Origin: Solobacterium sp.
GTDB lineage: Bacteria; Bacillota_I; Bacilli_A; Erysipelotrichales; Erysipelotrichaceae
Assembly (NCBI GenBank): GCA_017543025.1
Contig: JAFYGX010000044.1
Location: forward strand, 1 to 41,621
Length of the DNA stretch: 41,621 bases
Reading direction: 5' to 3'
Both the position numbers and the translations under genes were made by a program. Position 1 is the stretch's first letter. Each line of letters starts with the position of its first letter. This document shows positions 1-8,044 of the stretch, piece after piece. Under the pieces are notes generated by a model. It did no database searches and was not told the origin of the DNA. It was given only the letters and a program-made list of their open reading frames with translations.

Positions 1-318
1 CTTGGAAAACAGAAGAAGATATGTGATTTCCTCAAACCCATACCGCTGGTCTTCCATAAACCCGTTGACGAGATCACGGATATTGATTCCGCGATAATAC
101 AGTCTTCCCGGACACGGTATTTCGTTTCCATCTGCGCCGATTTCCTTAGCAGTAACGGTTGATATCTCTGTAAGCCCTGTCACGACCCCTTTTCCGTTCA
201 GGTCACGCAGACCCTTATTCACTTTATACTTGCTGTAAAGATCAGGGGTAATATGATTTCGGGCGTTGGATAACTGAGAAAGACCTTTGACGTATGGGGT
301 GATTTCAGAATAATTCAT
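1..318 (-). CDS. gltA: Citrate synthase, N-terminal part (runs off the left edge)
   Basis: The reverse strand reads open from an ATG at 318 to the window edge (106 codons), so only the N-terminus is present. The protein contains GLRDLNGKGVVTGLTEIS, then PCPGRLYYRGINIRDLVNGF and RYGFEEITYLLLF. These are the hallmark N-terminal blocks of Firmicutes-type citrate (or 2-methylcitrate) synthase, which condenses acetyl-CoA with oxaloacetate in the cytoplasm. The start is supported by an AGGAGG Shine-Dalgarno sequence about 8 bases upstream. The catalytic His and Asp residues lie beyond the window, so activity and substrate (citrate versus methylcitrate) cannot be judged. The gene is divergent from the 5'-nucleotidase gene at 622. 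Confidence 0.88.
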   Translation of the reverse strand, partial: MNYSEITPYVKGLSQLSNARNHITPDLYSKYKVNKGLRDLNGKGVVTGLTEISTVTAKEIGADGNEIPCPGRLYYRGINIRDLVNGFMEDQRYGFEEITYLLLFSK

Positions 319-621
319 AGTTAATGTTCCTCCTGTCTCCGGCGGCATGATGTGACGGATGCCTCTGAACTGAAGCCCGAACCGGATGCTTCGATATTTC
401 ATTATTTTATTGAAAATTTCCATCAAACACAAATGAAAGTTTTTTCAGGGCTGGTCTCTGATCCGGACAGGCAGACGCTGCGGTTTCTGCCGGTTCGTGT
501 TTCCCTTACATCCGCATAGCAAACTGAAGGTACACAAAGCATAAGAACAGCGGAAATACACAATTTGCGGTATGATGCAATCAGTGAAGCTGAATGTTGA
601 CAGAGCAAACCTGTCACGGTC
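319..621. other. Divergent intergenic region between citrate synthase and the 5'-nucleotidase gene
   Basis: This 303-base stretch separates two divergent genes and must carry both promoters. It holds a good SD for the leftward gene (about 326-331). An AT-rich block at 400-440 could hold the leftward promoter, but no convincing -35/-10 pair stands out. On the plus strand there is a TATGAT at 571-576 and a TTGACA at 597-602, with no well-spaced partner for either. No RNA gene or credible small ORF was seen. Confidence 0.5.
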
Positions 622-2877
622 ATGAAGATGAGAATGATTATGAAATCGGAAGAAAACAAACCTGTCCCGCCTGTTCTGAAACTGCTGATGACCGGAATCC
701 TGCTGATCTTCGGACTGCTTGCGAGCTGTCAGAAACAGAGTGAACCGCCGCCTGCCGCCATACAGGTAACCGCTTTTCAGAATGGCGATCATATTGTACT
801 GGTGGATGACGCAAGTCTTACAGCCGTTTCCAGATGGAACCGGAAATACTCCGTAGAATCTGCCCGGGTCTGGATCGGAACCCGAACTGATACCAGCATA
901 CTCACCCGTCTTTCGGACGATGTGCAGATCATGGAAGTGATTGCGGATGGGGATTCGTTTCAGCTGCGGGGTGAAAACGGATATCTCTGCCTCTCACCTG
1001 ACGGACGGAAAGTCAGCTTCCGTGATGACCGCTCGCTGGCTGCGTCCTGTACCATGCAGGACGGACATCTGCTACTGTCCGTCCTTGACAGCGAAGGGAC
1101 AGAACAGAACCGGTACCTTTCCTACGATGACTCCAGCACTCTTTATTCACTGATCTATCCCGATGGGGACAACGTTCCGTCCTCGTTTCAGATCTACCAT
1201 GTGAATGAAGCTTATGAGGCTTCCCTGAAGCAGGAAGACACTTATGTGCTTCCGCTTTATGAAACCTCCGATATTCATGGCGCCTATATCTATGACGATG
1301 GCACAGAGTGGCAGATGCGCATGGCGTACATGGCTCACCTCATAAAAGAAGCGGGGACCGTAAACGGGGAATACCGCAGAGACCGGATTGTACTGCTGGA
1401 TGGAGGAGACGTCTTTCAGGGGAGTCCGATCACCTCACTGCTCGGAAATCAGCCGATGTCGGCGATCTTTGATCAGATGCACTATGATGCAGTGATGGTC
1501 GGAAATCATGAATTCGACAACGGCCTTTCCGAGGTGATGGATCTTGACGGAACAATGATCGATTATACCCGTAATGGTGAGCTGTCCGTCAATACGACTC
1601 CCTATGTCATCAGCAATCTCACCCGCAATAACAGAAAAATCGACGGTCTCAGAGCTTACCTCATTCTGGAAAAAACCGCTGCGGACAGAAACGGCAATGA
1701 ACTGCCTGTCCGGATCGGTGTGATCGGATTTGCGTCTGATTACAGCTCTTCGGTCGCAAGAGACCGGTTTATCCTTGAAGGATATCAGACCGCAGAGGAT
1801 TACGAAACTCTGAAAAATCTTGCTCATACGCTGAAGCACAGCTATAACTGCCATGCGGTGGTTGTGCTGGCCCACGCCGACAGTAAAAGAACCGCAGAAG
1901 CTCTCGGAGCAGACAGCGATGTTGACCTGGTATTCGGCGGGCACCTTCATAAACTGATTCACGGCGAAACGGATGACGGCATCAAATATGTTTCACCCGG
2001 TAATAATGCAGGGTCGCTGGCCCACTGCAGCCTCCTGTTCCGGAACCAGAAAGGCAGTGCGAAACTTCTCAGGGCAAAGGAGGCGCATGCCGAATACCTC
2101 ACTGACAACCCGCCGCTTCTGTACGATAAGCCGGAGAATACCGCACTCTTCGATCCGGACGTAAGCGCTGCAGGAAATGAATATCTCCTTCTGCTGTCCG
2201 GTATTTTCAATCTTGAAATCGGTTATATCACTGTTCCCGCAACGCGCTATGATTACCTGCCTGAGAGCGGAAAACACGCTTCATCGAAAGGAAACTGGGT
2301 ATCCTCCATCTTCATGCGTGCAGCAGAGGCTGATGTCGGCATCATCAACAGCGGCGCACTCCGGCTGGATTTCACGATTCCGGAAGGGAAGGACAGACGG
2401 ACCATCCATATCAGCGATATTTACGCCATGTTTCCGTTCGAAGACTCCATTTACTGCTTTGAAATCACCTGCGAAGAATTCCTTGCGGCCATGCAGTATG
2501 CAGTGGGAGATGGCGGCTGGGGGCTGATCTCGCGCATGAGCGGAATTGACTGCATCTATCAGAAAAACCCGGCAAAGGTATGCATGATCCGCACAGAAGC
2601 AGGCGAAGTCATCTACGATAACGGCGTATGGGCGGACGGCTGGAAAGACCGCACCCTGACCGTTGCGCTCAATTCCTTCGCCGCGGAAACCGACCGGGTA
2701 TCCGAATCCGGCATGCATAATCCGTTCGTTTCCTGGATCGATACGCCGAAACACATTCGTACCATCAGCAATGAGGCTGAAGCAGTGATCGATGTGCTTT
2801 CTGCGGAAGCGAAGGAAAGCGACGGACTGCTTCAATTTGATACACGTTCGCATTTCATTCTCACAGAACCCGAGTAG
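622..2877 (+). CDS. Surface lipoprotein, 5'-nucleotidase/2',3'-cyclic phosphodiesterase family (UshA-like)
   Basis: This is a secreted metallophosphoesterase anchored as a lipoprotein. A hydrophobic segment (about residues 19-34) ends in the lipobox LLASC with Cys36. Residues about 45-200 form an extra N-terminal region I do not recognise. The calcineurin-like catalytic domain follows: DIHG (Asp217/His219), GGDVFQG (Asp263), GNHE (294-297), AHAD (His418) and GGHLH (439-443), the full metal-ligand set. The 5'-nucleotidase C-terminal domain is marked by NSGALR (576-581). The family dephosphorylates nucleotides or cyclic nucleotides outside the cell so nucleosides can be salvaged. At 751 residues it is longer than the usual ~500-600 because of the N-terminal region. 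Four in-frame ATGs occur at the start (622, 628, 634, 640) and none has a strong SD, so the true start could be 640. The exact substrate is not predictable. Confidence 0.85.
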   Translation: MKMRMIMKSEENKPVPPVLKLLMTGILLIFGLLASCQKQSEPPPAAIQVTAFQNGDHIVLVDDASLTAVSRWNRKYSVESARVWIGTRTDTSILTRLSDDVQIMEVIADGDSFQLRGENGYLCLSPDGRKVSFRDDRSLAASCTMQDGHLLLSVLDSEGTEQNRYLSYDDSSTLYSLIYPDGDNVPSSFQIYHVNEAYEASLKQEDTYVLPLYETSDIHGAYIYDDGTEWQMRMAYMAHLIKEAGTVNGEYRRDRIVLLDGGDVFQGSPITSLLGNQPMSAIFDQMHYDAVMVGNHEFDNGLSEVMDLDGTMIDYTRNGELSVNTTPYVISNLTRNNRKIDGLRAYLILEKTAADRNGNELPVRIGVIGFASDYSSSVARDRFILEGYQTAEDYETLKNLAHTLKHSYNCHAVVVLAHADSKRTAEALGADSDVDLVFGGHLHKLIHGETDDGIKYVSPGNNAGSLAHCSLLFRNQKGSAKLLRAKEAHAEYLTDNPPLLYDKPENTALFDPDVSAAGNEYLLLLSGIFNLEIGYITVPATRYDYLPESGKHASSKGNWVSSIFMRAAEADVGIINSGALRLDFTIPEGKDRRTIHISDIYAMFPFEDSIYCFEITCEEFLAAMQYAVGDGGWGLISRMSGIDCIYQKNPAKVCMIRTEAGEVIYDNGVWADGWKDRTLTVALNSFAAETDRVSESGMHNPFVSWIDTPKHIRTISNEAEAVIDVLSAEAKESDGLLQFDTRSHFILTEPE

Positions 2878-2966
2878 TTCTGTACTCCGTATTCATCACA
2901 TACACCGCAGCACTTCATTCCATATCCGGGCTCTGATGTGCAGCGGAATTTTACAGAGGTTGATTT

Positions 2967-4880
2967 ATGACAGAAAAAATAAAACGCTGGCTGGGGTTTT
3001 CCCCGAAAAGCGACTATGTGGATAATTTCCTGTTCCGTTCCAATATATACGCAGTTGTATATATGTCCGTAATTGTGATCTGCCTTGAGATCTGGATGAT
3101 TTTCCGGCTGACACGGATCGTGCTGATCTCCTGGCCAAGATCTGCGGAATGGCTGATAAGCCATTACCGCAATTATGTCATCCTTTTAACGGCCGGGCTT
3201 GTCGCATTGATTTACGCAGTCCGCTTCATCATGAAGAAGACGCAGAACAAGACTGCCGGTACGATTATACTCTGGCTCTTTTCCCTGATCTGCATCGTAT
3301 TCGGCGTACAGGTCGGAGTCAGTTCCTACGCCGCAGGCGAACAGATTCTCACCTTCCTGACAATGACGGTTTTCGTTTTCTGCATCCTTTACTGGAAGCC
3401 GCTGCAGTCTTTCCTGTTCTCTGTCATCACGTTCGGAGTCTTCTATGCCCTCATCAACCGGATCAATCCGGCAAGCGACGCCACAAAGATCAATCTGTTT
3501 ACCATGTGGATCTCCACCTTCATGGTTGCGATGTCCGCCTATCATCAGAAGCTCTCAGAAGCAGAGAAAGCGGAACGCCTGGAATCCGTGAATGCACATC
3601 TCACAAAAATCTCCAACGAAGACGATCTTACCGCAGTTCCGAACATGCGCTGGTTCCGCAATACCTGTCAGGACTTTATCACCTTCCGCAAAGACGCAGA
3701 GTATAACCGCACCTTTCTCTACTGCGATATCGAAAACTTCCGTTCCTACAATGAGAAGTACGGATACCGGAAAGGAGACGAGCTTCTGAAGCAGGCAGCG
3801 ATGATTCTGAAGGAATGTTTCAAAGCAGATCCCCTGGCTCGATTCTCCGACGATCACTTTGTAATCTTTACAGAGAAAAACACCCTTCAGCCAAAGCTGG
3901 AAGAAGCCAGAAACAGGATATCCGCACTGGACAGTGAAGTACGGCTGATTCTCAAAGCAGGAAGCTGCACGCCTCAGATGGCGGGCAGTGATATTGGTCT
4001 TGCCTGCAGTCATGCACGCATTGCCTGCAACATGATCAAGCGCCGGTACGGCGTCTTCTATCTGGAATATGATGAAGCGCTCGAACAGAACGTCAGACGC
4101 AAGCAGTACATTATCAACAATATCGACAACGCAGTTGCGAAAGGCTGGATCAAACCATTCTATCAGCCGGTAGTCAGCTGTGCAGGCGGCAATGGTGAGC
4201 TGGTCGGGCTGGAAGCCCTGGCCCGCTGGGATGATCCGGAATTCGGTCTCCTTCCTCCCTTCGCCTTTATTGAGACGCTGGAAGAATACCATGAAATACA
4301 CAAACTGGATCAGTGCATTATCGAACAGGTATGCCGGGATCTGAGGGAAGACATCGATGCCGGAAGGAATGTCGTTCCTGTTTCGCTGAACTTTTCACGG
4401 CTCGATTTCGAACTGTATGACGTCCCTGCATTTCTGTCCTCCATGACAGAAAAATACCAGCTTCCGAGTTCTCTGCTCGACGTTGAGATTACGGAAAGCG
4501 CATTGACCGATCAGCTCGGCATCCTGCAGGACAATATGAGCCGTCTGCGGAAGAACCGCTTCAGCCTCTGGCTGGATGACTTCGGCAGCGGTTATTCCTC
4601 GCTGAATGTACTGAAGGACTTCTCTTTCAACGTATTGAAGATCGATATGATGTTCCTGCGGGATTTTCCGAAAAACAGTAAGAGCATACCGATCATCACC
4701 ATGGTTGTAAGTCTTGCCAGGCAGCTGAACATGGTAACGCTCTGCGAAGGCGTTGAAACGGAGGAACAGTTCCGATTCCTGCAGTCAGTCGGCTGTGACA
4801 AGGCACAGGGATACTACTTCAGCAAGCCGCTTCCAAGAGAACAGCTGCTGGAAAAATACTTCCAGGATACTGCGAAGTAA
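2967..4880 (+). CDS. Membrane-bound c-di-GMP phosphodiesterase: degenerate GGDEF plus intact EAL domain
   Basis: The protein has 637 residues. About six membrane helices span residues 26-190. A GGDEF-type domain (about 215-370) follows, in which the signature reads SDDHF (294-298) instead of GGDEF, so cyclase activity is unlikely. The EAL domain (about 385-635) keeps the catalytic landmarks: EAL at 416-418, VSLNFSRLDF, VEITES, DDFGSGYS (537-544), EGVET and QGYYFSKPLP. It should therefore hydrolyse c-di-GMP at the inner face of the membrane, with the degenerate GGDEF domain perhaps acting as a GTP-sensing or regulatory module (a known role in such hybrids). The start at 2967 has a GAGG SD 8 bases upstream. 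It lies 89 bases after the nucleotidase gene with no terminator between, so the two may be co-transcribed. A terminator follows immediately. Confidence 0.88.
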   Translation: MTEKIKRWLGFSPKSDYVDNFLFRSNIYAVVYMSVIVICLEIWMIFRLTRIVLISWPRSAEWLISHYRNYVILLTAGLVALIYAVRFIMKKTQNKTAGTIILWLFSLICIVFGVQVGVSSYAAGEQILTFLTMTVFVFCILYWKPLQSFLFSVITFGVFYALINRINPASDATKINLFTMWISTFMVAMSAYHQKLSEAEKAERLESVNAHLTKISNEDDLTAVPNMRWFRNTCQDFITFRKDAEYNRTFLYCDIENFRSYNEKYGYRKGDELLKQAAMILKECFKADPLARFSDDHFVIFTEKNTLQPKLEEARNRISALDSEVRLILKAGSCTPQMAGSDIGLACSHARIACNMIKRRYGVFYLEYDEALEQNVRRKQYIINNIDNAVAKGWIKPFYQPVVSCAGGNGELVGLEALARWDDPEFGLLPPFAFIETLEEYHEIHKLDQCIIEQVCRDLREDIDAGRNVVPVSLNFSRLDFELYDVPAFLSSMTEKYQLPSSLLDVEITESALTDQLGILQDNMSRLRKNRFSLWLDDFGSGYSSLNVLKDFSFNVLKIDMMFLRDFPKNSKSIPIITMVVSLARQLNMVTLCEGVETEEQFRFLQSVGCDKAQGYYFSKPLPREQLLEKYFQDTAK

Positions 4881-4908
4881 CGCGCTGAAAGGCGCGTTTT
4901 CCGTTTTT
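4879..4908 (+). terminator. Rho-independent terminator after the EAL gene
   Basis: A 7-bp stem AACGCGC/GCGCGTT with loop TGAAAG overlaps the stop codon. It is followed by TT, CCG and a run of five T. It lies just upstream of the trmD promoter. Confidence 0.7.
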
Positions 4909-4915
4909 CATGGCT

Positions 4916-4921
4916 TATAAT
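4916..4921 (+). promoter_or_regulatory. -10 box for trmD (probable leaderless transcript)
   Basis: A perfect TATAAT ends 6 bases before the trmD ATG at 4928, so the expected transcription start coincides with the start codon. No Shine-Dalgarno sequence precedes the ATG and no clear -35 was found, since the upstream space is occupied by the terminator hairpin. Confidence 0.55.
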
Positions 4922-4927
4922 AATGCC

Positions 4928-5668
4928 ATGCGGATCACAGTGCTGACCATGTTTCCGGAGCAGTTCACCTCTTTCCGTTCATTTCCCCTGACCGCAAGAG
5001 CCATCGCATCCGGAAACCTGATTCTGAACATTATTGATATCAAAGACTATGCGGACGGCAGCTTCCGCCACATCGACGACAGCCCGTTCGGCGGCGGTGC
5101 AGGGATGATTCTGCGCTGCGAACCGGTTTTCCGCTGTCTGAAGGAATGCCGTACGCCGCACAGCCGGGTTGCCGTGTTTTCTCCTGCCGGTATTCCCTAT
5201 ACCCAGAAGAAAGCCCGGGAATGGAGCCAATGCGAAGACCTGATTCTGATTTGCGGGCACTATGAAGGAATGGATGAGCGGATCATGGAAACCGCAGATG
5301 AGCGAATTTCGGTCGGTGACTATGTACTGAGCGGCGGAGAACTGCCCGCCATGACTGTAATGGATTCGATCATACGCCTGCTGGATGGAACAATCCGGAA
5401 AGAAAGCACCGCGGAAGAATCATTTGAAAACGGTCTGCTGGAATATCCGCAGTACACAAAACCAAGGGAATACGAAGGGAAACACGTTCCCTCCGTTCTG
5501 CTCAGCGGACATCGTGAGAAGATCCGCGTATGGCGCCTGAAGGAATCTCTGCGCCGGACAATGGCTCTGAGACCCGATCTTCTGAAGCAGAGAACACTGA
5601 GCAGAGAAGAAGAAACACTTATTGAGGAAATCAGAAATGAAACAGGTATGGAACGAAATCAGCATTGA
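4928..5668 (+). CDS. trmD: tRNA (guanine-N1-)-methyltransferase TrmD
   Basis: TrmD methylates G37 of tRNAs with S-adenosylmethionine, preventing frameshifting. The protein (246 residues) begins MRITVLTMFPEQF and carries the family's knot and SAM-binding signatures FGGGAGMIL, HYEGMDERI and YVLSGGELPAMTVMDSI. Length and motifs are typical of SPOUT-class TrmD. I place the start at 4928 because family members begin exactly there. An in-frame ATG at 4910 would add six residues overlapping the promoter. In many Firmicutes trmD sits in rpsP-rimM-trmD-rplS. Here it is detached and follows a c-di-GMP gene. Its 3' end overlaps the start of the next gene by 32 bases. Confidence 0.95.
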   Translation: MRITVLTMFPEQFTSFRSFPLTARAIASGNLILNIIDIKDYADGSFRHIDDSPFGGGAGMILRCEPVFRCLKECRTPHSRVAVFSPAGIPYTQKKAREWSQCEDLILICGHYEGMDERIMETADERISVGDYVLSGGELPAMTVMDSIIRLLDGTIRKESTAEESFENGLLEYPQYTKPREYEGKHVPSVLLSGHREKIRVWRLKESLRRTMALRPDLLKQRTLSREEETLIEEIRNETGMERNQH

Positions 5669-6608
5669 AGAAATCGAAGGGTTCCGGATCGGAAATGCGG
5701 AGTATCCGGAAGCCGGAACCGGATGTACGGTCATTCTTGCCGAACCGGCAGCTCTGACCGGCGCCGATATACGGGGAGGCGCTCCTGCTTCAAGGGAAAC
5801 TGCACTGCTCAATCCGCTCACAGCCAACGAAGCGGTAAATGCCGTTCTTCTGAGCGGCGGCAGCGCGTACGGTCTGGATGCGGCAGGCGGAGTCATGCAG
5901 TATCTGGAGGAAAACGGAATCGGTTTTCAGACAGAGAACGGCGTAGTTCCGATTGTCTGTGCCTCCTGTCTGTTTGATCTCGCAGTCGGAAATCCGAAGA
6001 TACGTCCTGACGCTGCCCTTGGCTATAACGCCTGTCTGAACGCCGGAAATTTCAGAGAAGGAAATCACGGTGCCGGAACCGGAGCAGCCTGCGGAAAACT
6101 CTTCGGCATGAAACACGCTTCAAAATCCGGACTCGGCGCATTCGCCCTGCAGTACGGCGATCTGAAGATCGGTGCAATTACAGCCGCAAACCCTGCCGGT
6201 AATATTGTGAACTGGAAAACCGGAACCGTGATTGCCGGGATTCAGACAGACGGTGTTCCTGAGCAGAACAGCGAAGCAGCGTTTGCCTCGTGCTTTGATA
6301 AACCGTTTGACATGTTTCACAAGAACACAACACTTGCCTGCATTCTCACCAACGCAAAGCTTTCCAAAGCTCATCTCTGCAAGGTCGCAGCGATGTCGCA
6401 TGACGGATTCGCAAGAGCGCTCTGCCCTGTACACACCATGTATGACGGTGACAGTATCTATGTGATGAGCACCTGCAGTGTAGAATCCGACGTCAATCTT
6501 GTCGGCGTTCTTGCCGCAAGAGTCATTGCGGAAGCGCTGTTGCGCTCTGCTGAAACTGCTGCCTCCGCCTATGGCCTGCCAGGCCGCTCAGACGGAGCGC
6601 TGCATTGA
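5637..6608 (+). CDS. P1 (DmpA/S58) family aminopeptidase-like protein
   Basis: This is a 323-residue N-terminal-nucleophile hydrolase of the DmpA/BapA family, which self-cleaves and removes N-terminal residues from small peptides or amides. Family blocks seen are NAVLLSGGSAYGLDAAGGV (68-86), HGAGTGAACGK (144-154), ITAANPAGN (181-189) and NTTLACILTNAKLSKA (230-245), where Thr231 is the probable autocleavage nucleophile. AAMSHDGFARALCPVHTM follows. The start at ATG 5637 is preceded by GAGGAAA at 5624-5630, inside trmD, and the genes overlap by 32 bases, implying translational coupling. A TTG at 5622 is an alternative but lacks an SD. Physiological substrate is unknown. The protein is probably cytoplasmic, as there is no signal peptide. 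Confidence 0.85.
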   Translation: MKQVWNEISIEEIEGFRIGNAEYPEAGTGCTVILAEPAALTGADIRGGAPASRETALLNPLTANEAVNAVLLSGGSAYGLDAAGGVMQYLEENGIGFQTENGVVPIVCASCLFDLAVGNPKIRPDAALGYNACLNAGNFREGNHGAGTGAACGKLFGMKHASKSGLGAFALQYGDLKIGAITAANPAGNIVNWKTGTVIAGIQTDGVPEQNSEAAFASCFDKPFDMFHKNTTLACILTNAKLSKAHLCKVAAMSHDGFARALCPVHTMYDGDSIYVMSTCSVESDVNLVGVLAARVIAEALLRSAETAASAYGLPGRSDGALH

Positions 6609-6639
6609 CCTTCAGGCTTCCATCTTCATTTTCTTCAGG

Positions 6640-6675
6640 CGGACTGAACCATATGGGCTTCAGTCCGCTTTTTCC
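6640..6675 (+). terminator. Terminator after the trmD-peptidase unit
   Basis: A 10-bp perfect stem GCGGACTGAA/TTCAGTCCGC (6640-6649 and 6660-6669) with a 10-base loop is followed by TTTTT. It separates convergent genes. The reverse strand has no T run. Confidence 0.85.
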
Positions 6676-6682
6676 GTTCCGC

Positions 6683-7681
6683 TCACTGCAGCAGCGGTTC
6701 TTCCGTTTCCTCTTCATACGGCGGTTCTTCGATGCCCGCAGCCTCCGGTTCAGGCACACTCTGAATCGCAGGCGCTGCCATTGCGGTCACCGGTTTTTCC
6801 GCAGCAGGATGTGATGCCGCAGGGCCCGGCGTCTCTGCGGAGGGGTTCACTGCCGCCGCTTCCGTTTCCGGATGAGCCGGGGCACTGTCTGCGAAATGAA
6901 CACGGAGCACCGCAGTTGCGGTATTTCCTGCCTGATCTTTTACCTGATAGCTTACCTGCTGTGTTTCTTCATCTGTAAGCACATCACTGCAGATCACGGA
7001 GCGGGTCAGATCACCATCCACTTCATCCATTGCCTTCATCACATAGGCATGACACGAGAACGGCGCTTCCCTCAGAAGCTCTGCCCGCTCGCTTGTCAGC
7101 GTAATCGTAGGTGCCTGATCGTCAACCACCTCCACTCTCAGATTCTTCCGCACTGTCTCCTTCTTCCCCTCCGCCCGATACTGTACAAGCACCGGTCCAG
7201 GCCGGTCCGCTGTGAATTTTTCCGGCAGAAACAGTGAAACATCCTCGCCGCTGAATTCTTTCACATACCGTTCCGGTTCAAATTCCGCTCCGCACGGAAT
7301 CCGGATCGTTCCGGATGTCAGTTCCAGCTGCACCGGTCCGGAAGGAGACGCAAGCATCGGCAGTATTCCCAGCAGCGTCACTGCTGCCCCCAGCCAGAGA
7401 AATGGTTCCCGGGGGAGCGGACGCTTCGGGACAGCCGGCTGTTCTCCGTTTCGGACTTCCTCTGCAAATTCTTCGATCTGCCATGCAGGAATCCAGAATT
7501 TCGCAAACAGGGAAACAGCTTCCGCAGAGATTCCGGAATTCAGTGCATTCCGCACTGCACGCATCTGCAGATAGTTCATCCGCCGATCCGAATAAAGCGA
7601 AATCGCTTCTTCACTCAGCTTCTGCTCTCTTCCCTGTTCCAGCTCTTCCTTCTGAAGAACGGTATACGCCCGAAGTTCCAT
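6683..7681 (-). CDS. Membrane-anchored protein with extracellular Ig-like (DUF5011-type) domain
   Basis: The protein (332 residues) has three parts. A charged cytoplasmic N-terminal region (1-93) is rich in Glu, Ala and Arg. One transmembrane helix spans about 94-112. The outer part holds a beta-rich domain (about 115-265) with an Ig-like block containing DQAPTITL and QVSYQVKDQAGNTATAVLRV, resembling bacterial Ig-like/DUF5011 repeats. A Pro/Ala/Glu-rich tail (about 268-332) follows. The start is ATG 7681, which overlaps the previous gene's stop as TGATG. A GTG one codon upstream is possible. The coupling suggests it works with the 86-residue membrane protein upstream. No enzymatic motif is visible. 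A role in envelope structure or sensing across the membrane is conceivable but unproven. Confidence 0.65.
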   Translation of the reverse strand: MELRAYTVLQKEELEQGREQKLSEEAISLYSDRRMNYLQMRAVRNALNSGISAEAVSLFAKFWIPAWQIEEFAEEVRNGEQPAVPKRPLPREPFLWLGAAVTLLGILPMLASPSGPVQLELTSGTIRIPCGAEFEPERYVKEFSGEDVSLFLPEKFTADRPGPVLVQYRAEGKKETVRKNLRVEVVDDQAPTITLTSERAELLREAPFSCHAYVMKAMDEVDGDLTRSVICSDVLTDEETQQVSYQVKDQAGNTATAVLRVHFADSAPAHPETEAAAVNPSAETPGPAASHPAAEKPVTAMAAPAIQSVPEPEAAGIEEPPYEEETEEPLLQ

Positions 7682-7941
7682 CACAGCTCATACACTTCCC
7701 TTATGATTTTCGGCGAAAACAGGAGCCCTTCCGCATTCACGCCGGTCTCTGGCATGGAAGGCAGCGGAATTTCTCCGGTTTCATCTGCCGCACTGCTGTC
7801 TGTTTCCTGCATCGGAGCAGAGCTGTTCAGGATTGAGGGGATGCCATATTCTGTCCAGCAGGCAGCTGCAGAAGAAAGACCGACCAGCCCCATTGTGCCA
7901 AGGGTCACTTTTACCCATGTTCTGAGTTTTCTTTTTCTCAT
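7681..7941 (-). CDS. Small membrane-anchored protein of unknown function
   Basis: The 86-residue product has a basic N-terminus (MRKRKLRTWVK), one hydrophobic segment (about 12-28) and an acidic Ser/Pro/Glu-rich remainder, presumably outside the membrane. A strong SD (AAGGAGG) lies 8 bases before the ATG. The gene ends in a TGATG junction with the Ig-like membrane protein gene, so the two form a translationally coupled pair. I do not recognise a family. Confidence 0.6.
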   Translation of the reverse strand: MRKRKLRTWVKVTLGTMGLVGLSSAAACWTEYGIPSILNSSAPMQETDSSAADETGEIPLPSMPETGVNAEGLLFSPKIIREVYEL

Positions 7942-7978
7942 AATCAGAACCTCCTTGACTTACTTATTTCCCCGAAAA

Positions 7979-8033
7979 CAAAAAATCCCGAAGATTTCAG
8001 AAAATAAACTTCAGGAAATTTTCTGATCTTCAG
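7979..8033 (-). terminator. Terminator after the TelA-like gene
   Basis: Read leftward, CCTGAAGAT and CAGAAAAT pair with ATTTTCTG and ATCTTCGGG, with one wobble and a small bulge. The long stem is followed by ATTTTTTG. It ends the TelA-like transcript just upstream of the small membrane protein gene. Confidence 0.75.
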
Positions 8034-8044
8034 GACCACCCGGT

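Noticed and set aside
423..659. Minus-strand 78-codon frame with a hydrophobic start between citrate synthase and the nucleotidase gene
   Set aside because: It looks like a signal peptide but has no SD and overlaps the nucleotidase start. It could be a chance frame.
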